Shown piece after piece: positions 9,399 to 18,788 of a DNA stretch of 64,000 bases. The position numbers and the translations under genes were made by a program. The stretch spans positions 62,001 to 126,000 of the forward strand of contig NZ_JACB01000035.1 of assembly GCF_000520975.1 (NCBI RefSeq). The letters are read 5' to 3'. The stretch comes from Aquimarina megaterium XH134 (GTDB taxonomy: Bacteria > Bacteroidota > Bacteroidia > Flavobacteriales > Flavobacteriaceae). Each line of letters begins with the position of its first letter. Positions within the stretch are counted from its first letter, which is position 1. Under the pieces are notes generated by a model that was given only the letters and a program-made list of their open reading frames with translations, was not told where the DNA came from and searched no databases.

Positions 9399-10391
9399 AT
9401 GGCAATATTAAATTTTCAGAAGCCCGATAAAGTTATCATGATCGACTCCACAGAGTTCGATGGTAAATTTGAATTTAGACCATTAGAACCTGGGTACGGA
9501 TTAACAGTTGGTAACGCTTTGCGAAGAGTTTTGCTATCTTCTTTAGAGGGATTCGCTATAACTTCTCTTAGAATAGAAGGTGTAGATCATGAGTTCTCTA
9601 CGATCTCTGGAGTAGTAGAAGATGTTACCGAGATTATCTTAAATCTTAAGCAAGTACGTTTTAAGCGTCAAATAGAAGATATAGATAATGAATCTGTTAC
9701 AATCTCTATTTCGGGTCAAGAGCAATTAACTGCTGGTGATTTTCAGAAATTTATTTCTGGATTCCAGGTGTTAAATCCTGATCTTGTAATCTGTAACATG
9801 GATAAAAAAGTAGCACTTAACCTAGAAATTACTATCGAAAAAGGTAGAGGTTATGTTCCTGCTGAAGAAAATAAGAAAGCTAACGCTCCTATTGGAACCA
9901 TTTTTACAGATTCTATTTACACTCCAATCAAAAATGTTAAGTATAGCATTGAGAACTATCGTGTAGAGCAAAAAACAGATTACGAAAAATTAGTTTTCGA
10001 AATTGTAACAGACGGATCTATTCATCCTAAAGATGCATTAACCGAAGCTGCTAAAATATTAATCCATCACTTCATGCTATTCTCTGATGAGCGTATTACA
10101 TTAGAAGCTGATGAAATTGCACAAACAGAAACTTATGATGAAGAATCACTTCACATGAGACAGTTGTTAAAAACTAAATTGATCGATATGGATCTTTCTG
10201 TACGTGCACTTAATTGTTTAAAAGCTGCAGAAGTAGATACTTTGGGAGATCTGGTATCTTACAATAAAAATGACTTAATGAAGTTCCGTAACTTTGGTAA
10301 GAAATCTTTAACAGAACTTGAAGAATTAGTGAATGTTAAAGGACTTAACTTCGGTATGGATCTTTCAAAATACAAATTAGATAAAGACTAA
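9399..10391 (+). CDS. rpoA: RNA polymerase alpha subunit
   Basis: Alpha dimerises to nucleate RNA polymerase assembly. The 330-residue protein has the N-terminal domain with [20 protein letters not shown] (about 27-46) and the C-terminal DNA-binding domain with [16 protein letters not shown] and [17 protein letters not shown] (about 271-312). An acidic linker ([15 protein letters not shown]) separates the two domains. It sits between rpsD and rplQ as usual. Confidence 0.98.
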   Translation: MAILNFQKPDKVIMIDSTEFDGKFEFRPLEPGYGLTVGNALRRVLLSSLEGFAITSLRIEGVDHEFSTISGVVEDVTEIILNLKQVRFKRQIEDIDNESVTISISGQEQLTAGDFQKFISGFQVLNPDLVICNMDKKVALNLEITIEKGRGYVPAEENKKANAPIGTIFTDSIYTPIKNVKYSIENYRVEQKTDYEKLVFEIVTDGSIHPKDALTEAAKILIHHFMLFSDERITLEADEIAQTETYDEESLHMRQLLKTKLIDMDLSVRALNCLKAAEVDTLGDLVSYNKNDLMKFRNFGKKSLTELEELVNVKGLNFGMDLSKYKLDKD

Positions 10392-10392
10392 C

Positions 10393-10442
10393 TCATCATA
10401 ATTTGCTCTCTGCACGAGGCGGATTGAGCAAGATGATGATTA
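10393..10442 (+). promoter_or_regulatory. Possible hairpin in the rpoA-rplQ gap
   Basis: TCATCAT near 10393 can pair with ATGATGA near 10434, and TTGCTC with GAGCAA inside it, closing a loop of about 18 bases. No T-run follows, so this is not a terminator. It could be an mRNA-processing or translational control element for rplQ. The pairing is imperfect and the role is inferred. Confidence 0.3.
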
Positions 10443-10454
10443 AAATAAAATGTC

Positions 10455-10934
10455 ATGAGACACGGAAAGAAAGTAAATCATTTAGGAAGAAAAACAGCGC
10501 ATCGTAAAGCAATGCTTGCAAATATGGCTTGTTCCCTAATTGAACATAAAAGAATCAATACTACAGTTGCAAAAGCAAAAGCGCTTAAGCAGTTTGTAGA
10601 GCCATTAGTGACAAAATCTAAAGAAGATACTACACATAATCGTCGTATCGTATTCAGTAGATTGCGTAATAAATACGCGGTTACAGAATTATTTAGAGAT
10701 GTTGCTGCTAAAGTAGGAGATAGACCAGGAGGATATACAAGAATCATAAAACTTGGTAATCGTCTTGGGGATAATGCAGATATGGCAATGATCGAATTGG
10801 TAGATTACAATGAGCTGTATAATGCTGGTAAGCCTGCTAAGAAGAAAGCTAGAAGAAGAGGTGGTAAAGGGAAAAAGGCTGAAGCCGCTCCTGTAGCACC
10901 GGCAACAGAAACTACTAGCTCTGAAGAAGAATAA
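10455..10934 (+). CDS. rplQ: 50S ribosomal protein L17
   Basis: L17 lies near the tunnel exit. The 159-residue protein begins [20 protein letters not shown] and contains [17 protein letters not shown] and [20 protein letters not shown]. It has an extra C-terminal tail (about 128-159), first Lys/Arg-rich and then Ala/Thr/Glu-rich, that E. coli L17 lacks but other Bacteroidota share. It is the last gene of the ribosomal operon. Confidence 0.97.
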   Translation: MRHGKKVNHLGRKTAHRKAMLANMACSLIEHKRINTTVAKAKALKQFVEPLVTKSKEDTTHNRRIVFSRLRNKYAVTELFRDVAAKVGDRPGGYTRIIKLGNRLGDNADMAMIELVDYNELYNAGKPAKKKARRRGGKGKKAEAAPVAPATETTSSEEE

Positions 10935-10962
10935 ATGAAAAATGCGAATTGCACATAATAAT

Positions 10963-10998
10963 AAAAGGATAAACGTTCGTCGTTTATCCTTTTTTTTT
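10963..10998 (+). terminator. Strong terminator ending the ribosomal protein operon
   Basis: AAAAGGATAAACG (10963-10975) and CGTTTATCCTTTT (10981-10993) form a 13-bp perfect stem with a TTCGT loop and run into a tract of eight or more T. It lies 29 bases after the rplQ stop. Confidence 0.9.
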
Positions 10999-11018
10999 GA
11001 ATAATTCTAAAAAAGTTG

Positions 11019-11038
11019 ATTTCTGTTAAAACAGAAAT
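11019..11038. promoter_or_regulatory. Inverted repeat upstream of carA
   Basis: ATTTCTGTT-AA-AACAGAAAT is a perfect 9-bp inverted repeat with a 2-base spacer, 105 bases before the carA start. Its shape suits a dimeric regulator, but none is identified and the repeat is AT-rich, so chance is possible. Confidence 0.3.
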
Positions 11039-11142
11039 TGTACAGTCAAATAAAGTTGAAAATGATGAAATTAACATAGTAACTAATCAGAATGAATACT
11101 GTGTGAATTTTGTCAGACCATTAAAAATAATAGATATAACAA

Positions 11143-12258
11143 ATGAAATATCAATCTCGAAAAAAAGCAATTCTTTTATTAGCAGATGGTACAATTTTTC
11201 ATGGCAAAGCTGTGGGAAGAGAAGGTAGCGCTTTTGGTGAAGTGTGTTTTAATACTGGTATGACAGGGTATCAGGAAATTTTTACAGATCCATCGTATTA
11301 TGGGCAGTTAATGGTGGCTACCAATGCACATATAGGTAATTATGGAACTAATGAAAACGAAATAGAATCAGACTCTATTAAAATTGCAGGTTTGATTGTT
11401 AAGAACTTTAGTTACGAATATTCTCGGGATAGGGCCGATAGTTCTTTACAAGAATTTTTAGAAAAACATAATCTCTTAGCAATTTCTGATGTAGATACGA
11501 GAGCATTAGTGAGTTATATTAGAGATAATGGAGCAATGAATGCTGTAATCTCTACAGAAGTTGATGATGTAGATAAACTAAAAAAAGAACTTGCAGCGGT
11601 TCCTGATATGAATGGTTTAGAACTAGCTTCAAAAGTTTCTACCACAGCACCTTATTTTGTAGGTGATCCTAATGCTACTTATAAGATTTCAGCTTTAGAT
11701 ATAGGAATAAAGAAAAATATACTACGTAACCTTACAAGCAGAGATGTATATGTAAAAGTATTCCCGTATAATGCTACATTCGAAGAAATGAGTGGATGGG
11801 AACCAGACGGATACTTTCTTTCTAATGGTCCTGGTGATCCAGAACCGTTAACTCAGGCAATTGCAACAGCAAAAGAGATTCTTGAAAAAGACTTACCACT
11901 ATTTGGTATCTGTTTAGGGCATCAGGTGATAGCATTAGCTAATGGAATAAGTACTTATAAAATGCATAATGGGCATAGAGGAATAAATCATCCGGTTAAA
12001 AATCTGATTACAGGTAAAGGAGAAATCACTTCACAGAATCATGGTTTCGCAATACGTAGAGAAGAAACAGAAGCACATCCTGATGTAGAAATAACTCATG
12101 TGCATCTTAATGATGATACCGTTGCAGGAATCAAAATGAAAAATAAGAACTGTTTTTCTGTACAATACCACCCAGAGGCTAGTCCGGGACCTAATGATTC
12201 AATCTACTTGTTTGATCAATTTATCGAGAATATTAAAAAAACAAAAATCACAGCATAA
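11143..12258 (+). CDS. carA: Carbamoyl-phosphate synthase small subunit
   Basis: The glutamine amidotransferase subunit, which supplies ammonia to CarB for carbamoyl phosphate used in arginine and pyrimidine synthesis. The 371-residue protein has the CPSase small-chain N domain (GSAFGEVCFNTGMTGYQEIF) and a class I amidotransferase domain. The catalytic triad is Cys257 (GICLGHQ), His343 and Glu345 (HPEAS). carB is not adjacent: eno follows in the same direction. An inverted repeat lies about 105 bases upstream. Confidence 0.97.
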   Translation: MKYQSRKKAILLLADGTIFHGKAVGREGSAFGEVCFNTGMTGYQEIFTDPSYYGQLMVATNAHIGNYGTNENEIESDSIKIAGLIVKNFSYEYSRDRADSSLQEFLEKHNLLAISDVDTRALVSYIRDNGAMNAVISTEVDDVDKLKKELAAVPDMNGLELASKVSTTAPYFVGDPNATYKISALDIGIKKNILRNLTSRDVYVKVFPYNATFEEMSGWEPDGYFLSNGPGDPEPLTQAIATAKEILEKDLPLFGICLGHQVIALANGISTYKMHNGHRGINHPVKNLITGKGEITSQNHGFAIRREETEAHPDVEITHVHLNDDTVAGIKMKNKNCFSVQYHPEASPGPNDSIYLFDQFIENIKKTKITA

Positions 12259-12306
12259 TATAACGGTAGCTTAGTAACTTTTGATTCTTTTTGATAAAAC
12301 TTTAAT

Positions 12307-12320
12307 CTATAACGTTATAG
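12307..12320. promoter_or_regulatory. 14-bp palindrome in the carA-eno gap
   Basis: CTATAACGTTATAG is a perfect palindrome. A further half-like CGTTATA follows at about 12334. This could be an operator for eno or a chance AT-rich palindrome. No regulator gene is nearby to link to it. Confidence 0.3.
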
Positions 12321-12434
12321 TTGATAACTTGATCGTTATATCACGGATTCTGTGGTAAATTATGGTTTTTTTGAAGGGTCTAAAGTATACTGGTTTTGTA
12401 TATTGCGAAGAATTAAAATTATCCAACAAAATAA

Positions 12435-13733
<1,299 letters not shown>

Positions 13734-13754
13734 TAGAAATTATCAATAGAGTAT

Positions 13755-13791
13755 AAAGCGACTATCTAATTAGGTAGTCGCTTTGTTTTTT
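13755..13791 (+). terminator. Terminator after eno
   Basis: AAAGCGACTATCT (13755-13767) pairs with AGGTAGTCGCTTT (13772-13784) with one G-U pair and a 4-base loop, followed by GTTTTTTAT. It lies 21 bases past the eno stop. Confidence 0.85.
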
Positions 13792-13908
13792 ATATAATTT
13801 TGAAAATGAGTTGTAAGGGTAAAAATGATCTTACGATTAATACTATGTTAACACTATATTTCGTAATTTAGCGATCCTACAATAACAGCAAAATTCTAAA
13901 ATAATCAA

Positions 13909-15195
13909 ATGTCAAAAATAGCTACGTTAGAAATCGACGGTAATAAATATGAGTTTCCGATAATAGAAGGAACAGAGAACGAATTAGGAATTGATATTAA
14001 AACACTAAGAGGGGTAACCGGAGGGATTACAACCATCGATCCTGGGTATAAAAATACCGGAAGTTGTGAGAGTGGTATTACATTTCTTGATGGAGAAAAA
14101 GGAATTTTAAGATACCGAGGATATTCTATAGAAGAATTGGCAGAAAAGGCAGATTTTTTAGAAGTGGCTTATTTATTAATTTTTGGAGAATTACCAACAA
14201 AAGTAGAGCTAGAAAAATTTGATAGAGATATAAAAGAAGAATCTCATGTAGATGAAGATATGAAGAAGATCCTTGATGGATTTCCTAAAAGTGCACACCC
14301 AATGGGAGTGCTGTCTTCTTTAACCAATGCATTAATTGCTTTTAATCCAGGATCGGTAGATGTCGACTCGGAAGAAGAAATGTATAATGCTATTGTGAAA
14401 ATACTGGCAAAATTCCCAGTACTCGCAGCTTGGACAATGAGAAAAAGAAAAAGTCTTCCACTAGATTATGGAGATAATTCTTTGGGATATGTAGAGAATT
14501 TACATAAGATGATGTTTGGAAGGCCTAATAAAGCTTATGAACCTAATAAACTTGTGTATGATGCATTGGATAAGTTATTGATACTTCATGCAGATCATGA
14601 GCAAAACTGTTCTACTTCTACAGTTAGAATTGTTGGATCTTCTCATGCAGGATTGTTTGCATCATTATCAGCAGGGATATCTGCATTATGGGGACCACTT
14701 CATGGAGGAGCAAACCAGGCAGTTATAGAAATGCTAGAGGCAATTAAAGCAGATGGGGGAGATACCGCTAAGTATATTGCTAAAGCCAAAGATAAAAGTG
14801 ACCCTTTCCGTTTAATGGGATTTGGTCATAGAGTATATAAGAACTTTGATCCAAGAGCTAAGATTATCAAAAAATCAGCAGAAGAAGTATTAGGCGATTT
14901 AGGAATTGAAGATCCAGTTCTTGATATTGCTAAAGGACTAGCTAAAGTAGCCCTCGAAGATGAGTACTTTGTAGAAAGAAAACTATATCCTAATGTAGAT
15001 TTTTACTCAGGTATTATTTATAGAGCTTTAGGTATACCAACAGAAATGTTTACTGTGATGTTTGCTTTAGGGAGATTACCAGGATGGATAGCTCAATGGA
15101 AAGAGATGAGACTTCGTAAAGAACCGATTGGAAGACCAAGACAAATATATGTTGGTGAAAACTCCAGACCTTTTGTGGAAGTAGAAAATAGATAA
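13909..15195 (+). CDS. gltA: Citrate synthase
   Basis: Condenses acetyl-CoA and oxaloacetate at the entry of the TCA cycle. The 428 residues match the hexameric type II enzymes. Active-site blocks are LHADHEQNCSTSTVRIVGSS, the His in PLHGGANQAVIEML, FGHRVYKNFDPRAK, and the C-terminal RPRQIYVGENSRPFV. The N terminus carries a short beta-strand domain (ATLEIDGNKYEFPIIEGTEN), as in E. coli GltA. It is a single gene with a terminator behind it. Confidence 0.97.
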   Translation: MSKIATLEIDGNKYEFPIIEGTENELGIDIKTLRGVTGGITTIDPGYKNTGSCESGITFLDGEKGILRYRGYSIEELAEKADFLEVAYLLIFGELPTKVELEKFDRDIKEESHVDEDMKKILDGFPKSAHPMGVLSSLTNALIAFNPGSVDVDSEEEMYNAIVKILAKFPVLAAWTMRKRKSLPLDYGDNSLGYVENLHKMMFGRPNKAYEPNKLVYDALDKLLILHADHEQNCSTSTVRIVGSSHAGLFASLSAGISALWGPLHGGANQAVIEMLEAIKADGGDTAKYIAKAKDKSDPFRLMGFGHRVYKNFDPRAKIIKKSAEEVLGDLGIEDPVLDIAKGLAKVALEDEYFVERKLYPNVDFYSGIIYRALGIPTEMFTVMFALGRLPGWIAQWKEMRLRKEPIGRPRQIYVGENSRPFVEVENR

Positions 15196-15216
15196 AAGTT
15201 TGATATTTTAAAATAC

Positions 15217-15257
15217 AAAGGCCTTACATTATAATTAATAGTAGTAAGGCTTTTTTA
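15217..15257 (+). terminator. Terminator after citrate synthase gene
   Basis: GCCTTAC (15221-15227) pairs with GTAAGGC (15244-15250), extended by AAAG against the following T-run (TTTTTTATTTTAT). It lies 25 bases past the stop codon. Confidence 0.75.
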
Positions 15258-15397
15258 TTTTATCTTTATACCCCTCTAAAGAGAGATAGATTATTAAAAT
15301 TAGTTACGAATTCATGACGAATTCAATAAATATATTGAATAAAGATGTTTTAATTGTAGCATATTTCTAAAAGCAATTAAAAACAGTAGCATAAGTA

Positions 15398-16360
15398 ATG
15401 AAAGAAATTAAATTAGTTAAAAATAGATCGGATATTGGCGCAGGAACAAGAGGTTCTGATCTGGGAGTTGATGCAATAGAAATTGCAGCTATTAATAAAG
15501 ATGATGATTATTTTAATCTGTATCCCTATGAAAATGTAGAAACAGAAAATGAAACGATATACAATAAAGTAAACAATTCATTTGCTAAGCGAATAGGGAG
15601 TGTGCTTAATGTATGTACTCGATTAAGTAATAGCGTATCAAGAAACCTAAAAGAAGATATATATCCAATTGTATTATCAGGAGATCATTCATCAGCCTTA
15701 GGTACAATTAGTGGGATAAAGGCAGCTTTTCCAACCAAAACATTGGGAGTGGTATGGATAGATGCTCATGCCGATGTGCATTCGCCATATACATCACCTT
15801 CTGGAAATATTCATGGAATGCCTTTGGCAGCAGCACTTTCTAATGATAATTTGAGTTTTAAGATCAATGAAGTGTCAGAAGAGACAGTTGATTTGTGGAA
15901 CAAGATGAAAAACATTGGTATCGAAGGGCAAAAGATAGAACACCAAAATATCGTGTATTTTGGCGTGAGAGATACAGAAGAACCAGAAGAAGGAGTAATC
16001 GCAGAAAATGGGATTAAAAATTATATGGTAGAAGAAATGCGCTACCGCGGTTTTGAACAATGTTTAGAAGAAGCAATTCAAAGATTAGAATCCTGTGATA
16101 TGATATATGTCTCTTTTGATGTTGATAGCATGGATTGTGATTTGATTTCTAAAGGAACAGGAACACCTGTTTCTAGAGGATTTGATATTGATGAAGCGAT
16201 TCGTATTATTCAAGCATTCGTAAAAACAAAGAAAACTGTTTGTTTTGAGGTAGTAGAGGTTAATCCTACACTAGATAATAAAGGAAATAAGATGGCAGAA
16301 GCTGCTTTTGATGTGTTAAAAGCAACAACAGCAACTATTACAGAAAAAATGATAAATTAA
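15398..16360 (+). CDS. Arginase/ureohydrolase family protein
   Basis: A binuclear manganese ureohydrolase (arginase, agmatinase or formimidoylglutamase family), 320 residues. All metal-binding motifs are present: GDHSSALG with His97, the DAHAD motif with Asp122, His124 and Asp126, and FDVDSMDCD with Asp241 and Asp243. Arginase is my preferred call. The partner gene 6 bases downstream is a citrulline/arginine-modifying hydrolase (CtlX family), so the pair should act in arginine or citrulline breakdown to ornithine. Family assignment is firm; substrate is inferred. Confidence 0.9.
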   Translation: MKEIKLVKNRSDIGAGTRGSDLGVDAIEIAAINKDDDYFNLYPYENVETENETIYNKVNNSFAKRIGSVLNVCTRLSNSVSRNLKEDIYPIVLSGDHSSALGTISGIKAAFPTKTLGVVWIDAHADVHSPYTSPSGNIHGMPLAAALSNDNLSFKINEVSEETVDLWNKMKNIGIEGQKIEHQNIVYFGVRDTEEPEEGVIAENGIKNYMVEEMRYRGFEQCLEEAIQRLESCDMIYVSFDVDSMDCDLISKGTGTPVSRGFDIDEAIRIIQAFVKTKKTVCFEVVEVNPTLDNKGNKMAEAAFDVLKATTATITEKMIN

Positions 16361-16366
16361 ATTTAT

Positions 16367-17305
16367 TTGAAAAAACAAATAACCAATACGATAGTAATGA
16401 TTCGTCCTGTTCAATTTAGGATGAATGAACAAACGGCTGTAAATAATTACTATCAGGAAACTACAGGTATAGATACAGAAACTGCTAATATTAAAGCTCA
16501 ACAAGAGTTTAATCAATTTGTAAAAGTATTAAGAGAGGCTGGGGTACACGTAATTGTAATTGATGATGATCCCCAAAATGATACTCCTGATTCTATTTTT
16601 CCTAATAATTGGGTGTCTTTTCATGAAAATGGAGATGTAGGGTTATATCCGATGTTTGCTGTAAATAGAAGAAAAGAACGCAGGCCCGAAGTTTTAGACC
16701 AATTAGAAGTGTCTGGTTTTGAGATAAGTAATATTATAGATTATACCGGCGCTGAAGATGAAGGGGTGTTTCTTGAAGGTACAGGTAGCCTGGTATTAGA
16801 CAGAGTAAATAGGAAAGCATATTGTGCATTATCTCCTCGAGCAGATGAGGATTTGTTTATAGAGTTTTGCGAAGATTTTGAATATACACCCGTTATCTTT
16901 ACAGCGTATCAAACGGTTAATAAAAAACGATTGCCAATATATCATACCAATGTAATGATGGGAGTAGGAGAAACATTTGCAGTTGTATGTCTGGAATCTA
17001 TAGATGATAAAAAAGAACGCAAAAACCTTGTTAATCATCTAAAAAATGATGGTAAAGAGATTGTTGCAATTACTGAAAATCAAGTGAATAACTTTGCGGG
17101 TAATATGCTCCAAGTTGTTGGTTTGGGAGATAAGCGTTATATTGTCATGTCATCTGCGGCGTTTAAGAGTCTAACTAAAGATCAAATTACCAGGATAGAA
17201 AAGCATTGTGCAATTCTTCATAGCGATCTCAATACAATCGAAACGTTAGGCGGAGGGAGTGCACGTTGTATGATGGCAGAAGTTTTTCTTCCGAAAAGTT
17301 TGTAG
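16367..17305 (+). CDS. ctlX: CtlX-family citrulline hydrolase / amidinotransferase-fold enzyme
   Basis: A 312-residue guanidine-modifying-fold enzyme. The catalytic set is visible: Asn80-Asn81-Trp82 (FPNNWVSFH), Glu137 (FLEGTGSLVLDR), His193 (IYHTNVMMGVGE) and Cys301 (GGGSARCMMAEVFLPK). The CtlX family includes citrulline ureidases and relatives of dimethylarginine hydrolase. I kept the TTG start at 16367 because KKQITNTIVMIRPVQFRMNE matches how relatives begin; the ATG at 16397 is the alternative. It is coupled to the arginase gene (6-base gap). Confidence 0.85.
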   Translation: MKKQITNTIVMIRPVQFRMNEQTAVNNYYQETTGIDTETANIKAQQEFNQFVKVLREAGVHVIVIDDDPQNDTPDSIFPNNWVSFHENGDVGLYPMFAVNRRKERRPEVLDQLEVSGFEISNIIDYTGAEDEGVFLEGTGSLVLDRVNRKAYCALSPRADEDLFIEFCEDFEYTPVIFTAYQTVNKKRLPIYHTNVMMGVGETFAVVCLESIDDKKERKNLVNHLKNDGKEIVAITENQVNNFAGNMLQVVGLGDKRYIVMSSAAFKSLTKDQITRIEKHCAILHSDLNTIETLGGGSARCMMAEVFLPKSL

Positions 17306-17372
17306 TTCTATAAGCTGTAGTTAAAACTTCAAACTTAACCAGTAACTATAAATTACAGAAATCAATTAAAGT

Positions 17373-17783
17373 ATGCTTTCGAAAAAAACTAAATATGGCT
17401 TAAAGGCACTTACTTATATTGCGAAAAAGAGATGTGATGATCCCGTGTTAATCTCAGAGATTGCATCTAATGAGAATATTTCTCAAAAGTTTTTAGAGAG
17501 CATTCTATTAACACTAAGAAAAACAGGTTTTTTAGGATCTAAAAAAGGAAAAGGAGGAGGGTATTATTTGATTAAAGAGCCAAAAAATATCACAATGGCG
17601 TCTGTAATTAGAGTTTTAGAAGGACCAATTGCTATGGTGCCTTGTGTGAGTCTTAATTTTTATGAAAAATGTGACGATTGCCCCGACGAAGATAAATGTG
17701 CTGTGCATAGTGTTATGATTGAAGTGAGAGATAGTACATTAAAAGTTCTGGAAAATAAAACATTAGCAGATTTTGTTAAGTAA
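17373..17783 (+). CDS. Rrf2-family transcriptional regulator
   Basis: A 136-residue winged-helix regulator with the Rrf2 N terminus (MLSKKTKYGLKALTYIAKK), the recognition region ENISQKFLESILLTLRKTG and the wing GSKKGKGGGYYL. Four cysteines (91, 100, 103, 109) sit where iron-sulfur Rrf2 proteins bind a cluster, so it may sense Fe-S, redox state or cysteine. It is 67 bases after ctlX, probably separate in function, and convergent with the next gene, 14 bases away. Confidence 0.85.
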   Translation: MLSKKTKYGLKALTYIAKKRCDDPVLISEIASNENISQKFLESILLTLRKTGFLGSKKGKGGGYYLIKEPKNITMASVIRVLEGPIAMVPCVSLNFYEKCDDCPDEDKCAVHSVMIEVRDSTLKVLENKTLADFVK

Positions 17784-17797
17784 TTATAAAATGATCT

Positions 17798-18442
17798 TTA
17801 CTTACCAATTCTTTTGTATTTATAAGGTCCTTTGATTTTGCCCCATACTTGTTTTCCGCTGTTGTTATATCCTTTGGTCCATATGGATATCTTATCTTTA
17901 CTAACTACATAGGTACTCATAATGTAGTCGATATAATCAATATTATTGTTGCAAGAACCCTTACCTGTTTTACCAGAATATATTGTCGAAGTTTTTTTCT
18001 TAAAATATACTTGACATCCGGTTTTTATTTCCAGACTATCCAAAGTTAATCTATCAAAGAGTTTGGTTGAAGGTCTGCCAGAGAATTCAGCATTAATTAA
18101 ATCAGCACTATGGTTCTTTACACTAATGATTTTATAACTTGTGCTTTTGATAGTCGAAGAATCTAATCGTTCGTAGTTTAATATCGTCTGATTGTATACA
18201 TGATGATCTCCTTTAGCGTCTGATACTTCAGAATACACCCAATATCCAGGCTTGTCTTTCCAGATTCTAATATTAATTAAGTTAAGATGGGCAAAACTAG
18301 AATCATTTTCTGCTTGTTCTTCATTAGAAAATTCACCAATTAATAATGCTACCAAATTGTGTAATTCGAGATCTTTTACAGGATTAGAATTGCAGGATGA
18401 AAATAATGTTGATAGAAAAATAATTAGTAAAAATTGCCTCAT
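17798..18442 (-). CDS. CpcT/CpeT-like lipoprotein
   Basis: A 214-residue predicted lipoprotein (signal segment with FSSC lipobox, Cys17). The mature part resembles the CpcT/CpeT family: LVALLIGEFSNEEQAEND near the N terminus, a central GYWVYSEVSDA, TGCQVYF, SGKTGKGSC, and a closing KQVWGKIKGPYKYKR. In cyanobacteria these proteins attach bilins to phycobiliproteins, but none are expected here. Homologues are known from non-photosynthetic bacteria with unknown role, so I do not assign lyase activity. Confidence 0.75.
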   Translation of the reverse strand: MRQFLLIIFLSTLFSSCNSNPVKDLELHNLVALLIGEFSNEEQAENDSSFAHLNLINIRIWKDKPGYWVYSEVSDAKGDHHVYNQTILNYERLDSSTIKSTSYKIISVKNHSADLINAEFSGRPSTKLFDRLTLDSLEIKTGCQVYFKKKTSTIYSGKTGKGSCNNNIDYIDYIMSTYVVSKDKISIWTKGYNNSGKQVWGKIKGPYKYKRIGK

Positions 18443-18788
18443 ATAGTTGTTTTAATAAATATAAAAAAAATACGAAAAAAAATGCAATTAATCGATAAAA
18501 CTTAGCGTTTTATCCTAGTAAAATTGATTTAGCTTTGCAATTTTGCAGATCGAAACCCTAAATACAAAATAATGAATAGTTAGTATTGATGTCATAAATA
18601 ATCAATCTATTTATGTTGGTACAACAAGGAAGAACGATTTTGCAATTTGCTTTCTAATTTAACTCAGGGGATTTTTTGTGCGAGTTATTGACTAGTGTTT
18701 TTTTATGTACAATATAATGAAATGATGTGAAAACACGTAGTGTCGCTGTGTAATTTCTATTATCTTTGCATCTTAATTTTTTAAGAAG
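18443..18788. other. Intergenic region between CpcT-like gene and argS
   Basis: 346 bases of AT-rich divergent spacer. It carries a -7-like box for argS at 18762-18769. I see no other gene or hairpin in it. Confidence 0.6.
18762..18769 (+). promoter_or_regulatory. -7 box (TATCTTTG) of argS
   Basis: TATCTTTG matches TAnnTTTG exactly, 19 bases before the argS ATG, implying a very short leader. A clear -33 TTG at the right distance is not evident. Confidence 0.5.
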
